64,000 nucleotides of DNA from Yponomeuta sedellus (GCA_934045075.1 OW203747.1:10161566-10225565), one strand, 5' to 3'. Positions 20,950-31,959 are shown, counted from the first letter of the stretch. Program-made: numbers and translations. The notes: generated from the letters alone by a model not told the origin.

Positions 20950-21278
20950 CAGTCAAAACTCTTAAACGGTAAAATTAGTTTTCACTGCTAAAATCAGTCA
21001 AAAGTACATTTGTCTTAAGCTTATATTTGATATACCAAATGGTAAAAACACCTAAAATGATGCATCGCTCAATCTGCGACAACAAAAATATAGGTGCGAC
21101 GAAGCGCGTGGCGTAGCGGAGCACGAAGGAGCGTGTTAGGTTGAACATGTAAGACCGAAAACCAACTCGACATTGTTGGATATATATTAGAATTTTATTT
21201 TATTTTTCTGCAGTCAAACCTAGTTTTGACTGATTTTAGCAGTCATAACTAGTTTTGATTGTTTAAGAGTTTTGACTG
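20950..21278. mobile_element. MITE-like element, CAGTCAAAAC ends
   Basis: Perfect 18-bp terminal inverted repeats CAGTCAAAACTCTTAAAC (20950-20967, 21261-21278) plus weaker inner arms; 329 bp. CAGT ends suggest a Tc1/mariner-like type. No clear target duplication. Confidence 0.6.
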
Positions 21279-21654
21279 TAACATACTCGTATATAAAGGC
21301 TGCTTAAAATTGTTTTCAGCGGTCATCCTCATAATTTTACTTCTCTAAACCCTTTCAGAGGGTTGAGGTGTGAGAATGATAACACGTCATCAAGTACTTT
21401 AGCGGAAAAATTAGGATAAAATCGTGCGCACCCTTTTTAAATTGGACGCTAAGTGATATTTAGGGGGCGGGAATTTACGCAGGTATGTGTCGAGATAAAA
21501 CGAATTTCAGCTGTGTTACAATTTTGAAAAAAAGGGTAAAGTGGTAGGTTCTGAGGGCCGTATTAGCAAATCGCTCTTACGGCTAAGATTATATTTTTCA
21601 AAACGTTTTAACGTGAGCTTAAAAAAAACTTAATATTATAATTACTTGATATAG
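21279..21654. other. Unassigned stretch
   Basis: Nothing recognised. Confidence 0.3.
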
Positions 21655-21875
21655 TCTGTTAGCTTTTAGAATATACCTCGGCTACTATCGGACAGAATCG
21701 CATATATTCGTGTAATAGAAATATCGGCACTAATATGACACTTAATTTCGAAATCGGAACTAATATGACACTTAATTTCGAAATGAGAACTCGATCATCA
21801 GTACGAAAACCGGCGAAAATTGGTGAAAACCGAAGCCTACACTAGAGCCGGAGGTATATTCTAAAAGCTAACAGA
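21655..21875. mobile_element. MITE-like element, TCTGTTAGC ends (copy 1)
   Basis: 221 bp with perfect 25-bp inverted ends beginning TCTGTTAGCTTTTAG. It holds an internal direct repeat of 'aatatgacacttaatttcga'. Second copy at 29451-29673. Confidence 0.75.
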
Positions 21876-22150
21876 TGCATGTCAGACGCATCTTCATGCG
21901 TCTTCATCAACGTTCATTAATCGTTGCAGGCGCGCATGCATTCTTCAGAATATTTTCTTTTATAACGCTCAGCCTATGTGTACCACTTGAAAGAAATTCA
22001 AAGTCCCTTTTCACCGCAACTGCTTTTCACGGCTTGTGGTCGAAAACGGCCCGTGATAAAAACCCGCGAGCATTATCATGCGTTTCACAATGGAAGGGTT
22101 AGCAGTTACTAGTGATGGGCTGCTTCAATTCGTTCACTCGAATTCGGTAT

Positions 22151-22198
22151 CGGTATGAACCCTTTGTATGTCCCTACTCTGGGGCACGGGTCACTTCC
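22151..22198 (-). mobile_element. 5S-SINE tail scrap
   Basis: 'aaccctttgtatgtccctac', then 'ctggggcacgggtcacttcct'. Confidence 0.6.
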
Positions 22199-22199
22199 T

Positions 22200-22436
22200 A
22201 AACTGGAACTTCCCTTCCCTTATGAGCCCTTCCAATCACATTCCCAATATATATTTGTTTTGTCAATCTTTCTTCCTTCATCCTCTCCACATGACCAAAA
22301 TCTTTGCACTCCTAACTGCCTGTATGCAATACGACTTATGAACGTAGATGAAGCGAAGGTGATCTGTCAAGATCGTGGCAAGTGGCAGTCCCTGGTCTCT
22401 GTCTACCCCTCTGGGTTGCAGGCGTAAGGTTACGTT
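22200..22436 (+). mobile_element. L2-like LINE end, 5' part inverted
   Basis: 22200-22312 is the reverse complement of the RT C-terminal region seen at 36060-36180 ('caatctttcttccttcatcc'). 22313-22436 is the sense 3' end (LMNVDEAKVICQDRGKWQSL). This is the pattern of a twin-primed insertion. Confidence 0.75.
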
Positions 22437-22987
22437 TTTCTTCTAAATACTTTTTATTTTATTGTTTATTGGAAAACAAACAGCTTATACACGAGGCATT
22501 TTCACAATGAATAAGATTAATTAGATTTTAAGCCAATAGCAGGTTTTCACTGACAATCAGAAGAACATTGTGATTTACGTAACAAAATTATCAATGTAAT
22601 TAACATATTCATATTTTAATTGTTATTTTACGTGCTTTTTTAATTTAGATTTACTAACAATCCCTTGATATAGTACACTAAAACTTTAATTTATGTAAGT
22701 TTTATACGTATTACTTTGATTGTGATAAGATCTCAATTTGAGTAACTGATGTGAAAATGTCCCATCACTACCAGCATGGTGCGAAAAGGTCAAATCGGAA
22801 AGATCTCGGGATCAGGGCAATCGCGTAAACATTTATTATTTTGTCCTGAGGGTGTGGCTCGAGTGCAGGAGAGCTGCAATCTTCTTCGTACCTTCGGATG
22901 TTCTGGGATTAGAAAATTTAAAAAAATCGATCGATTAGACGTAGGTACATTTATTGTACGCTCGAAAAACACAATAAATACAAAAGT
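22437..22987. other. Unassigned stretch
   Basis: AT-rich. Open frames of up to 103 codons at 22776-23087 match nothing known and run into a repeat. Confidence 0.3.
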
Positions 22988-23175
22988 CCATATAGTTAGA
23001 ATATTTTCGGGGCTTAATCGCGTAGTAATTTATTGCTATTTTACCTCGACGTTTCGACGACGTTACAGTCATCGTGGTCACAAGTAGACTGTTGGCTGGC
23101 ACCCGTTCGCATCTTCGGCTGATGAGGTTTCAGACTACCCTCAATCAGCCATCACAAAGCACTATTAGGGTTCAT
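22988..23175 (+). repeat. Dispersed repeat with ACGTTTCGACG motif
   Basis: Matches 26180-26370 along its length ('gaatattttcggggcttaat', 'gttggctggcacccgttcgc'). On the minus strand it has GACCAC, a stem GATGAC/GTCGTC and GAAACGTCG. Confidence 0.65.
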
Positions 23176-23218
23176 AATATTATTATTTATTATTGTTATT
23201 AAAGGTTCATAGTAAAAA

Positions 23219-23612
23219 GCGGTGGTAGCTCAGTGGGTAGAACCATAGACTGGCAAGCAAGAGCCCCATGTTCGATCCCGAGTGCGGGCATGTACCAATG
23301 ACTTTGTTTAATTTCAAAGTTACGTACATTTGCGAATTTGTAGTCGCAATACCACACGCTAACGGTGAAGGAAAACGTCGTGAAGAAACCCGCTGCTTGG
23401 TTGGCTCCGCGCGTATTGACTAGTCTTTCCTGTGGGCTAGGCCGACAAAGCTGTCAGGGTGGTATAGGTGCTGGGCAATCCTACACCATCTATAAAACCA
23501 TATCCCAGGCACTACAGCGTCGGAGTGTTCCCTTCACCCATCTAGTGTGAGTGAAGATACCACTGGACGCTGTATAAATCATCTCATCAAGTAGATGCAA
23601 AAAGGCCAATAT
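23219..23612 (+). mobile_element. SINE-B copy
   Basis: A box 'ggtagctcagtgggtagaac', B box GTTCGATCCCGAGTGCGGGC; ends 'gtagatgcaaaaaggcca'. About 395 bp. Confidence 0.75.
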
Positions 23613-23644
23613 GGTACAGTAGGTACCTTGATTGCTACCTTCGT

Positions 23645-23735
23645 AAATAAACTTACACCTGTATTCCGGGGGGCTAGGCAGAGGCAAGTGGCAAGCCCCG
23701 GGACTGGCCACTTGCCACGATCCTGGCAGGCATTT
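23645..23735 (-). mobile_element. L2-like LINE 3' scrap
   Basis: 'cttacacctgtattccgggg' and 'ccacttgccacgatcctgg', with a small local rearrangement. Confidence 0.5.
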
Positions 23736-23860
23736 TTCACCGTTTCCCTTTACTTATTAGAAAGTTCTGGAAAAACCAACTTCCAGGTCTCTTAGTGCGT
23801 AAAATTCTTGCAAATTCGGTATCTCCGACTATGTTGGACTTGTCCATCATATGAGGTCTC

Positions 23861-24016
23861 AATTATTGCTTCTGGCCACACACTAGGATACCCTGTGTGG
23901 TGCGAACCAGAAACATGTAAACATCCAAGACCTGGGGTCTTATTTTTGTCCCGATCCGGGGTTCCAACCCGGGACCTCTTGCATTTTAGGCAGATGCGCT
24001 ACCGCTGCGCCACAGA
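23861..24016 (-). mobile_element. SINE-A copy
   Basis: Reverse tail, reverse B box (GGTTCCAACCCGGGACC) and reverse A box ('atgcgctaccgctgcgcca'). Confidence 0.75.
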
Positions 24017-24131
24017 AACTGTCAAATTTATTAAACTTAAAATACACAACTTATGCATCTTAAATCTCAATTACGTTTAAAGTTAGTTTGAAAATATAAA
24101 GCCTAGAACCTAGGCCTGTAATAGATTTCCG

Positions 24132-24240
24132 CTCAAACGTTGTCTGGAAGAAATCACTTTTAGAGATCAAGCCGCTGTCTGTACTCTCAGGTTAAGACAT
24201 AAATTTCTATTTTTATGTACAATAAAGTGTTCTCAGTCTG
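24132..24240 (+). mobile_element. LINE tail
   Basis: 'gttgtctggaagaaatcact', 'gtctgtactctcaggttaag', 'gtacaataaagtgttct'. Confidence 0.6.
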
Positions 24241-24269
24241 TATAAGACATAAGTTTCGTTTACGAATTC

Positions 24270-24620
24270 GCACTCTTTGTATGTCCCCACCGCTGGGGCT
24301 CGGGTCTCTTCCTGCATCGCAGGAATGTTAGGTCATACTCCGCCACGGGGGCCAAGACCGGGTTGGTGGAGGATTGTAAGACAGTGTCTGGCCTTAATGT
24401 CAGAAGTTATCAAACCACCCATAAAACCTCTAACATGATTTACCGACTGTTACATGACAGCCGACACCAAACGCTAAACGTGCCTTGCGAAGAAAGCGCT
24501 CAAAAAAATGCCACTAGTGGTAGTCACGGGCTGGTCACCCAACCTGCATCGGACCGCGCCTGTTGTTGCTTAACTCAAGTGATTCATTCCAATCACTCGG
24601 TGCGACTAGGCCACGAGCGC
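24270..24620 (-). mobile_element. 5S-SINE copy
   Basis: From 'tttgtatgtccccaccgctg' to 'ggccacgagcgc', more diverged than most. Confidence 0.8.
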
Positions 24621-25130
24621 AGTATACAGATTATCCTGCTCTATTTCACTCTGAAGGACAGAGAAGGCCGGGCAGAAGAAAGATGTCATGTTTGTGCAAC
24701 ATCATGGAGTGTACCGTTGTCAAAACCGCGTAGAACTATTCAGAATTACACTGAACAGAGACCGCTGTAAAGAACTAAAGAACTGACTGCCGACCTCCAG
24801 TAATGAAGGGGCACTTTAAGACGAAGATTTCACTATGAAGAAACGCTCTGCTCTCATGACAAAACCCTCAACCAGTTTGATCCGCTTAATCGACAGTGCG
24901 CACGTTGAACGGTCATCCGATACGTGAGGATACGGGTGAGGTGTAAGCGTTTTTTTTTTCGCTATCGAACCTCCATGGAGTGTGTTAACGGGCCATTCGG
25001 GCTTGTTTTCGGAATGTGCACTTTCCAGGGACCCGTACCCAAAGGGCGCTAACGGGACCCTGGCCTACGCAATCGGTGGAATGAGGCTGGCTGGGGACAA
25101 CGCTATCTGACGGCATTATATATCAGCCTA
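24621..25130. other. Unassigned stretch
   Basis: No gene or repeat family recognised. Confidence 0.3.
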
Positions 25131-25206
25131 TCGATATCGACCCTTGAATGTCCCCACTGCTGGGGCACGTGTCTTTTCCTGCAACACAGGAAGGCTACAC
25201 CATACA
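25131..25206 (-). mobile_element. 5S-SINE tail fragment
   Basis: 'atcgacccttgaatgtcccc' to 'aggaaggctacaccatac'. Confidence 0.65.
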
Positions 25207-25267
25207 GCTTTGTTTAGCTGCCGTAATATGACTCCAATTAAAATAAGAACACTTCATAATTATTGAG

Positions 25268-25556
25268 AGCGCCTGTGGTCTAGTCGAACGGAGTGATTGG
25301 AATCAATCACTTGAGTTAAGCAAAAACAGGCGCGGTCAGGTGCTGGATGGGTGACCGTCCCGTGACTACCGCTAGTGGCACTGTTTCCGAGCCCTTCCGT
25401 GCTTCACAAGGTACATAGAACCGTTGGTGCCAGCTGTCATGTAATGGCAGTCACTAAGCCATGTCAGAAGCCTTATGGGCGGCTTGATTACTTCTGACCG
25501 TATGGCCCGCGACTGTCTTACAATCCTCCACCAACCCGGACTTGCTACCCGTGGTG
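25268..25556 (+). mobile_element. 5S-SINE copy, 3' truncated
   Basis: Complete head and type-a body; stops at 'ctacccgtggtgg', where SINE-D sequence begins directly. Confidence 0.8.
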
Positions 25557-25774
25557 GTAACTTATGAACATTTGTGAAGTTATCGTAGAAATACCACTTG
25601 CTAACGGTGAAGGAAAACGTCTTGAGGAAACCTGAGTGTCTGAGGTGTTCAGCTGTGGGCACGCGTAATAATTAAGCATACACTCTCCCTATATATATCT
25701 CTCTCTATCTCTCTCTCTCTATCTCTCTCTCTCTCTGAGAAGGCCTGTGCCCTCAGTGGTACGACTATAGGCTA
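25557..25774 (+). mobile_element. SINE-D copy with CT microsatellite
   Basis: 'gtgaaggaaaacgtcttgag', 'gggcacgcgtaataattaag', an expanded (CT)n at 25699-25736, and 'gagaaggcctgtgccct'. Confidence 0.65.
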
Positions 25775-26170
25775 CATAAAAAAATGTAAGTACTTTCATC
25801 TTAATAAACGCCCTGCAGGGGGACGTTTATAGGCGTGAAAAATTGGTACTGCGGAACCATCGACACGCGAGTCTGGCTTGCACTCGGTTTTGCTGTTCCG
25901 TATAGCTGTTGATTTTTATTTGCGCAAGTGATTTTAGGGTGTTGTGAAAGTTTGTTGCTGCAGCGAGTTGGCTAAGTAATTGCTTTGGCTTGCTATGTTT
26001 TGCTGGAAGATTCCAATCGTGTCAGCTCGAAATACCTAACTAGATTCGAACTTTCGAAGTTTATCAGCAAGTGTTTGGTTGATATTCAGATGTTTATCCT
26101 TATCATATTATTATAAACAGGGTTGGCTGGAAGAGATTTCTTATGATATAAGCTCGCCATACGAACTCAT
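25775..26170. other. Unassigned stretch
   Basis: Only a scrap of a SINE-D end near 25805-25840 and a LINE-tail-like piece near 26120-26155. Confidence 0.3.
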
Positions 26171-26179
26171 TGTATAATT

Positions 26180-26410
26180 ATTTACTTAGAATATTTTCGG
26201 GGCTTAATAGCGTAGTAATTTATTGCTATTTTACCTCGACGTTTCGACGACGTTACAGACATCGTGGTCATGAGAAGACTGTTGGCTGGCACCCGTTCGC
26301 ATCTTCGGCTGACAAGGTTTCAGACTACCCTCAATCAGCCATCACAAAGCACTATTAGGGTTGCAAAATATTCTATGTGTACAAGTCGCGAAAGTTTAAA
26401 ATATGTTATA
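26180..26410 (+). repeat. Dispersed repeat with ACGTTTCGACG motif
   Basis: Close copy of 22988-23175, followed by 'aagtcgcgaaagtttaaaatatg', which is shared with 10280-10300. Confidence 0.65.
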
Positions 26411-26997
26411 ATTATTTACTTATTTTTTAATGTGTGTATAAGAACGTCACTTGAGTATTTACTTAATGAAATTCTCAATTCGGAAATTCTCAATTCTTCC
26501 ATAAGTCAAATCGAATCAAAGATTTTTATTTCACCGTAAATAATGTACATTATGTTTGCTAAGTGTCAATTTACAATGTAAAATGTAAGCCGCTGCCTTC
26601 GGGCCGTAGTGTAGTGGAGAAAATGCAGGGAGAAAAAATCTTACAAATCAATCAATCAACCAACAATCAACCAATCGACCGACCGACTAACCCATCGATC
26701 GATCAATCACTCTGTCAATTTACTTTTATTTGACTCACTTTCTTACTGTTTCTCATTCGAAATTACACTTGTGAAGTTTCTTACGTAGTAGGTACGTACG
26801 TCGGAAAACCCTCCCAATTTACCTTGAAAAACTTCTCAACGGAAATAAACCACGTCGAAGTAACTTACCCTGTTACATTGCTCGCAACTTCCCCCGTTTT
26901 TTGCATACGCAAAAGAGGTATTCTCTAGCGAAGTGTCACTCAAGTCCGTTGGTGGACCCTTAGGTGGGGGAAAAAAAATCATGGATATATTACCCAG
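26411..26997. other. Unassigned stretch with ATCA/ATCG repeat
   Basis: A degenerate 4-bp repeat occupies 26640-26720. Nothing else recognised. Confidence 0.35.
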
Positions 26998-27200
26998 ATC
27001 TCGCTAGCCCTATACTAAGTACAACTAAATGACTGGTGTTATAGGTGCTAAGTCGACGATAGATTTAAAACAATAAATACATAGATAACATCCAAGATCC
27101 GAGACAAACTAGAAAAGTTCGTTTCCTAGTTTGACCCGGCCGGGGATCGAACCCGAGGCATTCGGTTTTACAGTCAGCGTGCCAAAAATAAAAATAAACA
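26998..27200 (-). mobile_element. SINE-E copy
   Basis: Reverse B box GGGGATCGAACCCGAGGC. It differs from 16908-17097 by a short hairpin-forming insert (AAACTAG ... CTAGTTT) just before the head. Confidence 0.65.
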
Positions 27201-27288
27201 TTGTGACGAATTTGAGTATCCGAGATGTTCAACTACATCAGCGCTCGAATTTGCCAATCCGCGGTGGGTACGTCTGGTAATTAAACGT

Positions 27289-27592
27289 TAGGTTAGGCCA
27301 TACTCCACCTCGGGGGCCAAGTCTTATTTGCTGGAGGATTGTAAGGCAGTGACGCGCCTTACCGTCAGAAGTTATCAAGCCGCTCATACGACCTCTGACA
27401 TGGCTTAACGACTAGTATTACATGACAGCCTGCACCAACGGCTTAACGTGCCATGTAAAGCACAGATGCGCTCGAAAAAATCCACTAGCATTGGTCACGG
27501 AATGGTCTTCCATCCTGCACCTGGTCGCGCCTGTTGTTGCTTAACCCAAGTGATTGATTCCAATCACTCGGCTCCACTAGGCCGCGAGCGCT
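27289..27592 (-). mobile_element. 5S-SINE copy, tail missing
   Basis: Starts at 'gttaggccatactccacc' and runs to the 'ggccgcgagcgct' head. Confidence 0.8.
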
Positions 27593-27866
27593 TAAACTAT
27601 TATGGGTAACCGCTATTATAACCGCAACCCGGAAGGTGTTACCGCGTTTTCCAATACAAGCTCACGTAACAATACGTTAAAAACTTCTATTGAGTCGCAC
27701 GTCTGAGTGAAACAGTTAATAATTTGTGTTTGTGCCTGTTAGTCACTTGGCTGGTACAGTCGACAAGACTTCAAGCTTAACATATTTTTGGAAATTCACC
27801 CATAACCTAACAGAGTAATTCAATTCATTCAATTAATATTTATGTAACATGTAACGTCTCGTGCTT

Positions 27867-28031
27867 CGCAAGGCACGTTAACCAGTTGGTGCCGGCTGCC
27901 GTCGATAGATGGCAGTCGTTGATCCAAATCAGAGGCCTTAGAGCGGTTTGAAAACGTCTGACAGTAAGATCAGCCAACCACTAGAGTTGCAAGCCTCTAA
28001 CTATCCGGACTTGGCCCTCGTGGTACAACGT
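27867..28031 (+). mobile_element. 5S-SINE body fragment, type b
   Basis: 'ctgccgtcgatagatggcag' and 'gaaaacgtctgacagtaaga' are the type-b body variants. Confidence 0.7.
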
Positions 28032-28099
28032 GGTACAGGGTACGGAACAATTATTCATTTTTTTCTTTTGCGATCTCTACTTAAAAGTAAAAGTCCAAA

Positions 28100-28355
28100 T
28101 CGATGGCATTTTAAGTCGTCGTCCCCTAAAGAGCGCCATAGCGCCCTGTCTTCAGTTTGCCGCATCCAGCATCTTCCTGCAGTTTTTCGCAGATCGTCAT
28201 CCCACCTAGTCGGAGGGCGTCCTACACCTCGTTTGCTGAGTCGCACTCTCCACTCAGAGACACGTTTACTCCAACGGTTGTCGGTTCTTCGCGAGATATG
28301 GCCAGCCCACTGCCACTTCAGCTTGCTGATTCTCTGAGCTATGTCGATAACGTTA
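28100..28355 (-). mobile_element. L1-like LINE C-terminus
   Basis: Minus strand reads KLKWQWAGHISRRTDNRWSK, then RPPTRWDDDLRKTAGRCWMR and EDRALWRSLG, a conserved LINE polymerase tail of about 85 residues. Confidence 0.8.
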
Positions 28356-28454
28356 AAGTAGTAAATTAATGTTACGCATACTATTTTGGGCATTTTAAGT
28401 ACTAACTACGTAACCGCGGCTTTCTACTTACCCAAATTTCAGCAGATATAATGA

Positions 28455-28603
28455 AGATAACAGTGAAGGAAAACATCGTGAGGAAACATGAATGTCGTGG
28501 TGTTTAAAATTGCCAATCCGCGGTGGGCACGCGTGGTAATTAAGCCCGCACTCTCTTTCTGAGAGAAGACTTTGTGCTCTGTAGTGTGACGTATATAGGC
28601 TGA
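28455..28603 (+). mobile_element. SINE-D copy
   Basis: 'aaaacatcgtgaggaaacat', 'gcacgcgtggtaattaagcc', and a degenerate 3' end. Confidence 0.6.
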
Positions 28604-28679
28604 ATATTTAAAACTAATATGTAGCTTGTTGACGTTTGTTAAATAAATATATATCTACAAAGGAAACGCCAACTATGGA

Positions 28680-28775
28680 TTAAAACATCGTGAGGAAACC
28701 TGAATGTTCAAATTATTTACACCTCAACGCTTGAAATTGCCAATTGGCGGTCGGTACGCGTTGTGATTAAGTCCA
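28680..28775 (+). mobile_element. SINE-D fragment
   Basis: 'aaaacatcgtgaggaaacct' to 'gcgttgtgattaagtcc'. Confidence 0.55.
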
Positions 28776-28969
28776 TAATAATGTATTCTCTGTTAAAATA
28801 TGTGGTTAAAATATTAAGCCCTACTTTGTTTGAGCGCCATGAAAATATGGCTTTAATTAATTGAAAACGTGAACCCATACCGGGAAAGCTCATTTATATT
28901 CACGTCAATTCATTACTATCCAAGAAATGACTAAGCGTGTGTAATAAAACAACTAAATTAAAATTGAAA

Positions 28970-29350
28970 AATGTTTATTTATCACACACAGATTAGAGAA
29001 CATATGAATACTATGATAATAAATCGCAGATAATTATCACAGCACCGATTTTCCGCGGGTGTCGTAAAAGGCGACTAAGGGATACAAACCGGGGGGGGGT
29101 GGGCAGCAGCGCCCCCTGCAGTACAATGCCACCGAACTGCGATCCCCAACCCGCACGCCCAGCGTGGGGATTATGGGCATTACCCCCTATGATAGCACAA
29201 CGTGGCGCTCTTTAGGGGAGGGCTATGTCCAGCAGTGGACTAGTATAGCCTGACGATGACGATGACGATTTTCAGCCCCTCCTTGTTCTCACTGAATTAA
29301 ATGTAATAAAATTTAGCGGATTTTAAAAATAGAACATCGCAGTTGTAATA
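28970..29350 (-). repeat. Dispersed repeat split by a LINE insertion
   Basis: 28970-29053 and 29266-29350 together match 9955-10155. The interrupting piece is an L1-like insertion. Confidence 0.75.
29054..29265 (+). mobile_element. L1-like LINE 3' end with TSD and known empty site
   Basis: 5'-truncated copy starting 'cgcgggtgtcgtaaaaggcg' and ending in a (GAC/GAT)n tail. The 8-bp direct repeat CGATTTTC lies at 29046-29053 and 29266-29273. The paralogous repeat has it once, at 10078-10085. Confidence 0.85.
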
Positions 29351-29450
29351 AGCTCAGAACAAATAAAAAACTGTTACAAAATATCGTGTTCGAGGCTTTA
29401 TACCGTTATTTACTTATAATAAACTTAATATTACTAAAAGAACTGTGCAG

Positions 29451-29673
29451 TCTGCTAGCTTTTAGAATATACCTCGGCTACTATCGGATAGAATCGGATA
29501 TATTCGTGTAATAGAAATATCGGAACTAATATGACACTTACCTTTACATCACTTTTCAAAATAGTGAAGAAGAGTTTTATACAGAGCAGGAAGTAGTCTT
29601 GCACTCGTGTGCTTTCGGCGAAAGGACCCAAGCCTACTCTTAGAGCCCGAGAAATATTCTAAAATGTAACAGA
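29451..29673. mobile_element. MITE-like element, TCTGTTAGC ends (copy 2)
   Basis: Left 'tctgctagcttttagaatat', shared core 'gtgtaatagaaatatcgg', right 'aatattctaaaatgtaacaga'. More decayed than copy 1. Confidence 0.7.
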
Positions 29674-29816
29674 CTAGGTATTGTCTACTGGCGCTCAAGA
29701 ACCACTTTGATTGTAGCTACTTTATTTTGTAGCCTTTTTAAGTCCCACGACCAAGCACAGTAATAATTAAATACAATAATTTCAATAAGTGTAAATTTGG
29801 CCACCGCTGTGGTACA

Positions 29817-30210
29817 GCGGTGGTAGCTCAGTGGGTAGAACCATAGACTGGCAAGCGAGAGCCCCAGGTTCGATCCCGAGTGCGGGCATGTACCAATGAC
29901 TTTGTTTAATTTCAAAGTTACGTACATTTGCGAATTTGCAGTCGCAATACCACACGCTAACGGTGAAGGAAAACATCGTGAGGAAACCCGCGGCTTGGTT
30001 GGCTCCGCACGTATTGACTAGTCTTTGCTGTGGGCTAGGCCGACTAAGCTGTCAGGATGGTATAGGTGCTGGGCAAGCCTATACCATCTATAAAACCATG
30101 ACCCAGGCACTACAGCGTCGGAGTGGTCCCTTCACCCATCTAGTGTGAGTGAAGATACCACTGGACGTTGTATAAATCATCTCATTAAGTAGATGCAAAA
30201 AGGCCAATAT
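29817..30210 (+). mobile_element. SINE-B copy (reference)
   Basis: A box 'ggtagctcagtgggtagaac', B box GGTTCGATCCCGAGTGCGGG, full body and end 'gatgcaaaaaggccaat'. Confidence 0.75.
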
Positions 30211-30377
30211 TATATTATAAATTTGGCCAAAGTAGACAAAGTCGGGGGATTAGCTAGTGAAAGTATACTTTCCCTTGTACCCTCTTAATAATGTAGAAAT
30301 CTAATGCAGTATTAATTGCTGCATGTTGTATGTTGTGCACGTGCATCGACCCGTTTCACATCCCCACTCCGACTCCC

Positions 30378-30490
30378 CAAGGTTTGCTAGAAGAAATCTC
30401 TTACAGAGATAAGCTCGCCTTAGTACATGTATTTTCTTTAATTGTATTTCTTTTTTGTGTTTTTCGTGTACAATGAAGTATAAAGTAAAG
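30378..30490 (+). mobile_element. LINE tail, diverged
   Basis: 'gctagaagaaatctcttaca' and 'gtacaatgaagtataaag'. Confidence 0.5.
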
Positions 30491-30632
30491 TAATTGCTCA
30501 TTACAAAGTTATACATATTTAATTGGATTCTACAGCGTGTTTTTAATGCGTTAGAAATATTTTTCAATCTTTGGGAGAATGATTCCACAAATATCCTCTA
30601 AAGTTAAAATTTCACCCAAGACACCGACCGCC

Positions 30633-30757
30633 AGTTTCTGGTACACAAACAATTTGTTATTCTACCGTTAACAGCTGTGAAATTTTTTTTTTTGAATGCA
30701 CTTTGGCCAACTGACAGCTGTTACCATTAGATTAACGCTTGTTAGTGTACCAGAAAG
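30633..30757. mobile_element. MITE-like foldback
   Basis: Ends 'agtttctggtacacaaacaa' and, reversed, 'gctttctggtacactaacaa', with imperfect arms of about 45 bp. Related pieces near 10590-10750. Confidence 0.55.
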
Positions 30758-30814
30758 CGGAGCTGAGTGTAACTATAGATTTTTTTATGTACTCTATAAA
30801 CATCCCCCTGCATT

Positions 30815-30905
30815 TAAATACTGTATAGGACTCCCGTCTGTACTCTAATTTTAAGAAATATCTGTGTAATTTCCCTTTTCATGTGCAATAAAGTGTTATT
30901 TATTT
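30815..30905 (+). mobile_element. LINE tail
   Basis: 'ctcccgtctgtactctaatt' and 'gtgcaataaagtgttattta'. Confidence 0.55.
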
Positions 30906-30925
30906 ACCCATCTATGATGATGATA

Positions 30926-31258
30926 TCATCGCTTTGTATGTCCCCACTGCTGGGGCACGGGTCTCTTCCTGCATCACAGGAAGGTTAGGGCATACTCCAC
31001 CACGGGGGCCAAGTCCGGGTTGGTGGAGGATTTTAAGACAGTGGCGGGCCTTACTGCCAGAAGTTATCAAGTTGCCCATAAGGCCTCGGACATGGCTTAT
31101 CGACTGCCATTACATAACAGCCGGCACCGATGGCTTAACGTGCCTTGCAAAGCACGGAAGCGCTCGGAAAATGTTCACGGTATGGTCCACCAGACAGTGC
31201 CTGTTGTGACTGCTTAACCCTATTAATGGATTCCAATCACTCAGTTCCAATAGACTAC
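30926..31258 (-). mobile_element. 5S-SINE copy
   Basis: From 'tttgtatgtccccactgctg' to the end of the head; the head is diverged. Confidence 0.8.
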
Positions 31259-31437
31259 AAGCGGTACAAAAAAAAATTGTTAATCTACGTAAGTTCTCGT
31301 GCAGCGAGAATATTCTCGGAGAAGATTCTCTCTACCCCAACTGTAGTCACAATCGGGTTTTGCCGCACTTTTCCCGCTTTCATAATATGTCACACGTGGC
31401 TACATTAATTCCTTGCACAGGTTGTAGGTTTGGTTCC

Positions 31438-31580
31438 CCTGGGTCGTGTTATAGTAACCAGACACATCACAAACACAGAAAAAACACCCAGAATGAGGTC
31501 ATCTGTACCCATCAAGTACGGCGGTCTCCAGTGGGAATCGAAGCCATGACCTTATTTTTACCCTACTGCGGCGGAACCCA
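31438..31580 (-). mobile_element. SINE-F copy, diverged
   Basis: 'aacacccagaatgaggtcat' and reverse B box GGGAATCGAAGCCATGACC. Confidence 0.5.
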
Positions 31581-31659
31581 AAAACACTATAGTGTGTCTA
31601 TGAGTCTATCATACTTTAAAATAGAGTAGAATGAAACTGAATAGAAACTGGTTATTTAT

Positions 31660-31959
31660 TTTAAAAACCTATTAAGGGCCGAATCGACCAAACTATTTAA
31701 GCTTGGTATAAGTGCTAATCTTGGAATAAATCGAGAAATTCTCTTGTTAAATTCTAGATTTATTCCATTAGCACTTATACGAAGCATAAATAGTTTGGTC
31801 AAATAGGCCCTTAGAGGCTAAAAATTCCACCCATGCCGGGATTTGAACCCGCGACCTCTGGCTATCCGTGCCAGCGCTCTTTTCAACTGAGCTAATGGGC
31901 GATTCACCGACATCAGTGAAATTTCGAACCTCTTTACACTATTCTCTGTATTACGTACA
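31660..31959 (+). mobile_element. SINE-C, antisense part only, split by a MITE
   Basis: Starts at the constant edge TTTTAAAAACCTATT and runs through the antisense tRNA-like region to 'tattacgtaca'. The sense tail seen in other copies is missing. Confidence 0.75.
31675..31811. mobile_element. MITE-like foldback nested in SINE-C, TA duplication
   Basis: 137 bp, ends AGGGCC...GGCCCT with arms of about 55 bp ('gaccaaactattta'), flanked by TA at 31673-31674 and 31812-31813. Confidence 0.8.

Noticed and set aside
25699..25736. Microsatellite-like CT array as possible regulatory element
   Set aside because: It is the expanded CT stretch that every SINE-D copy carries in its 3' part.
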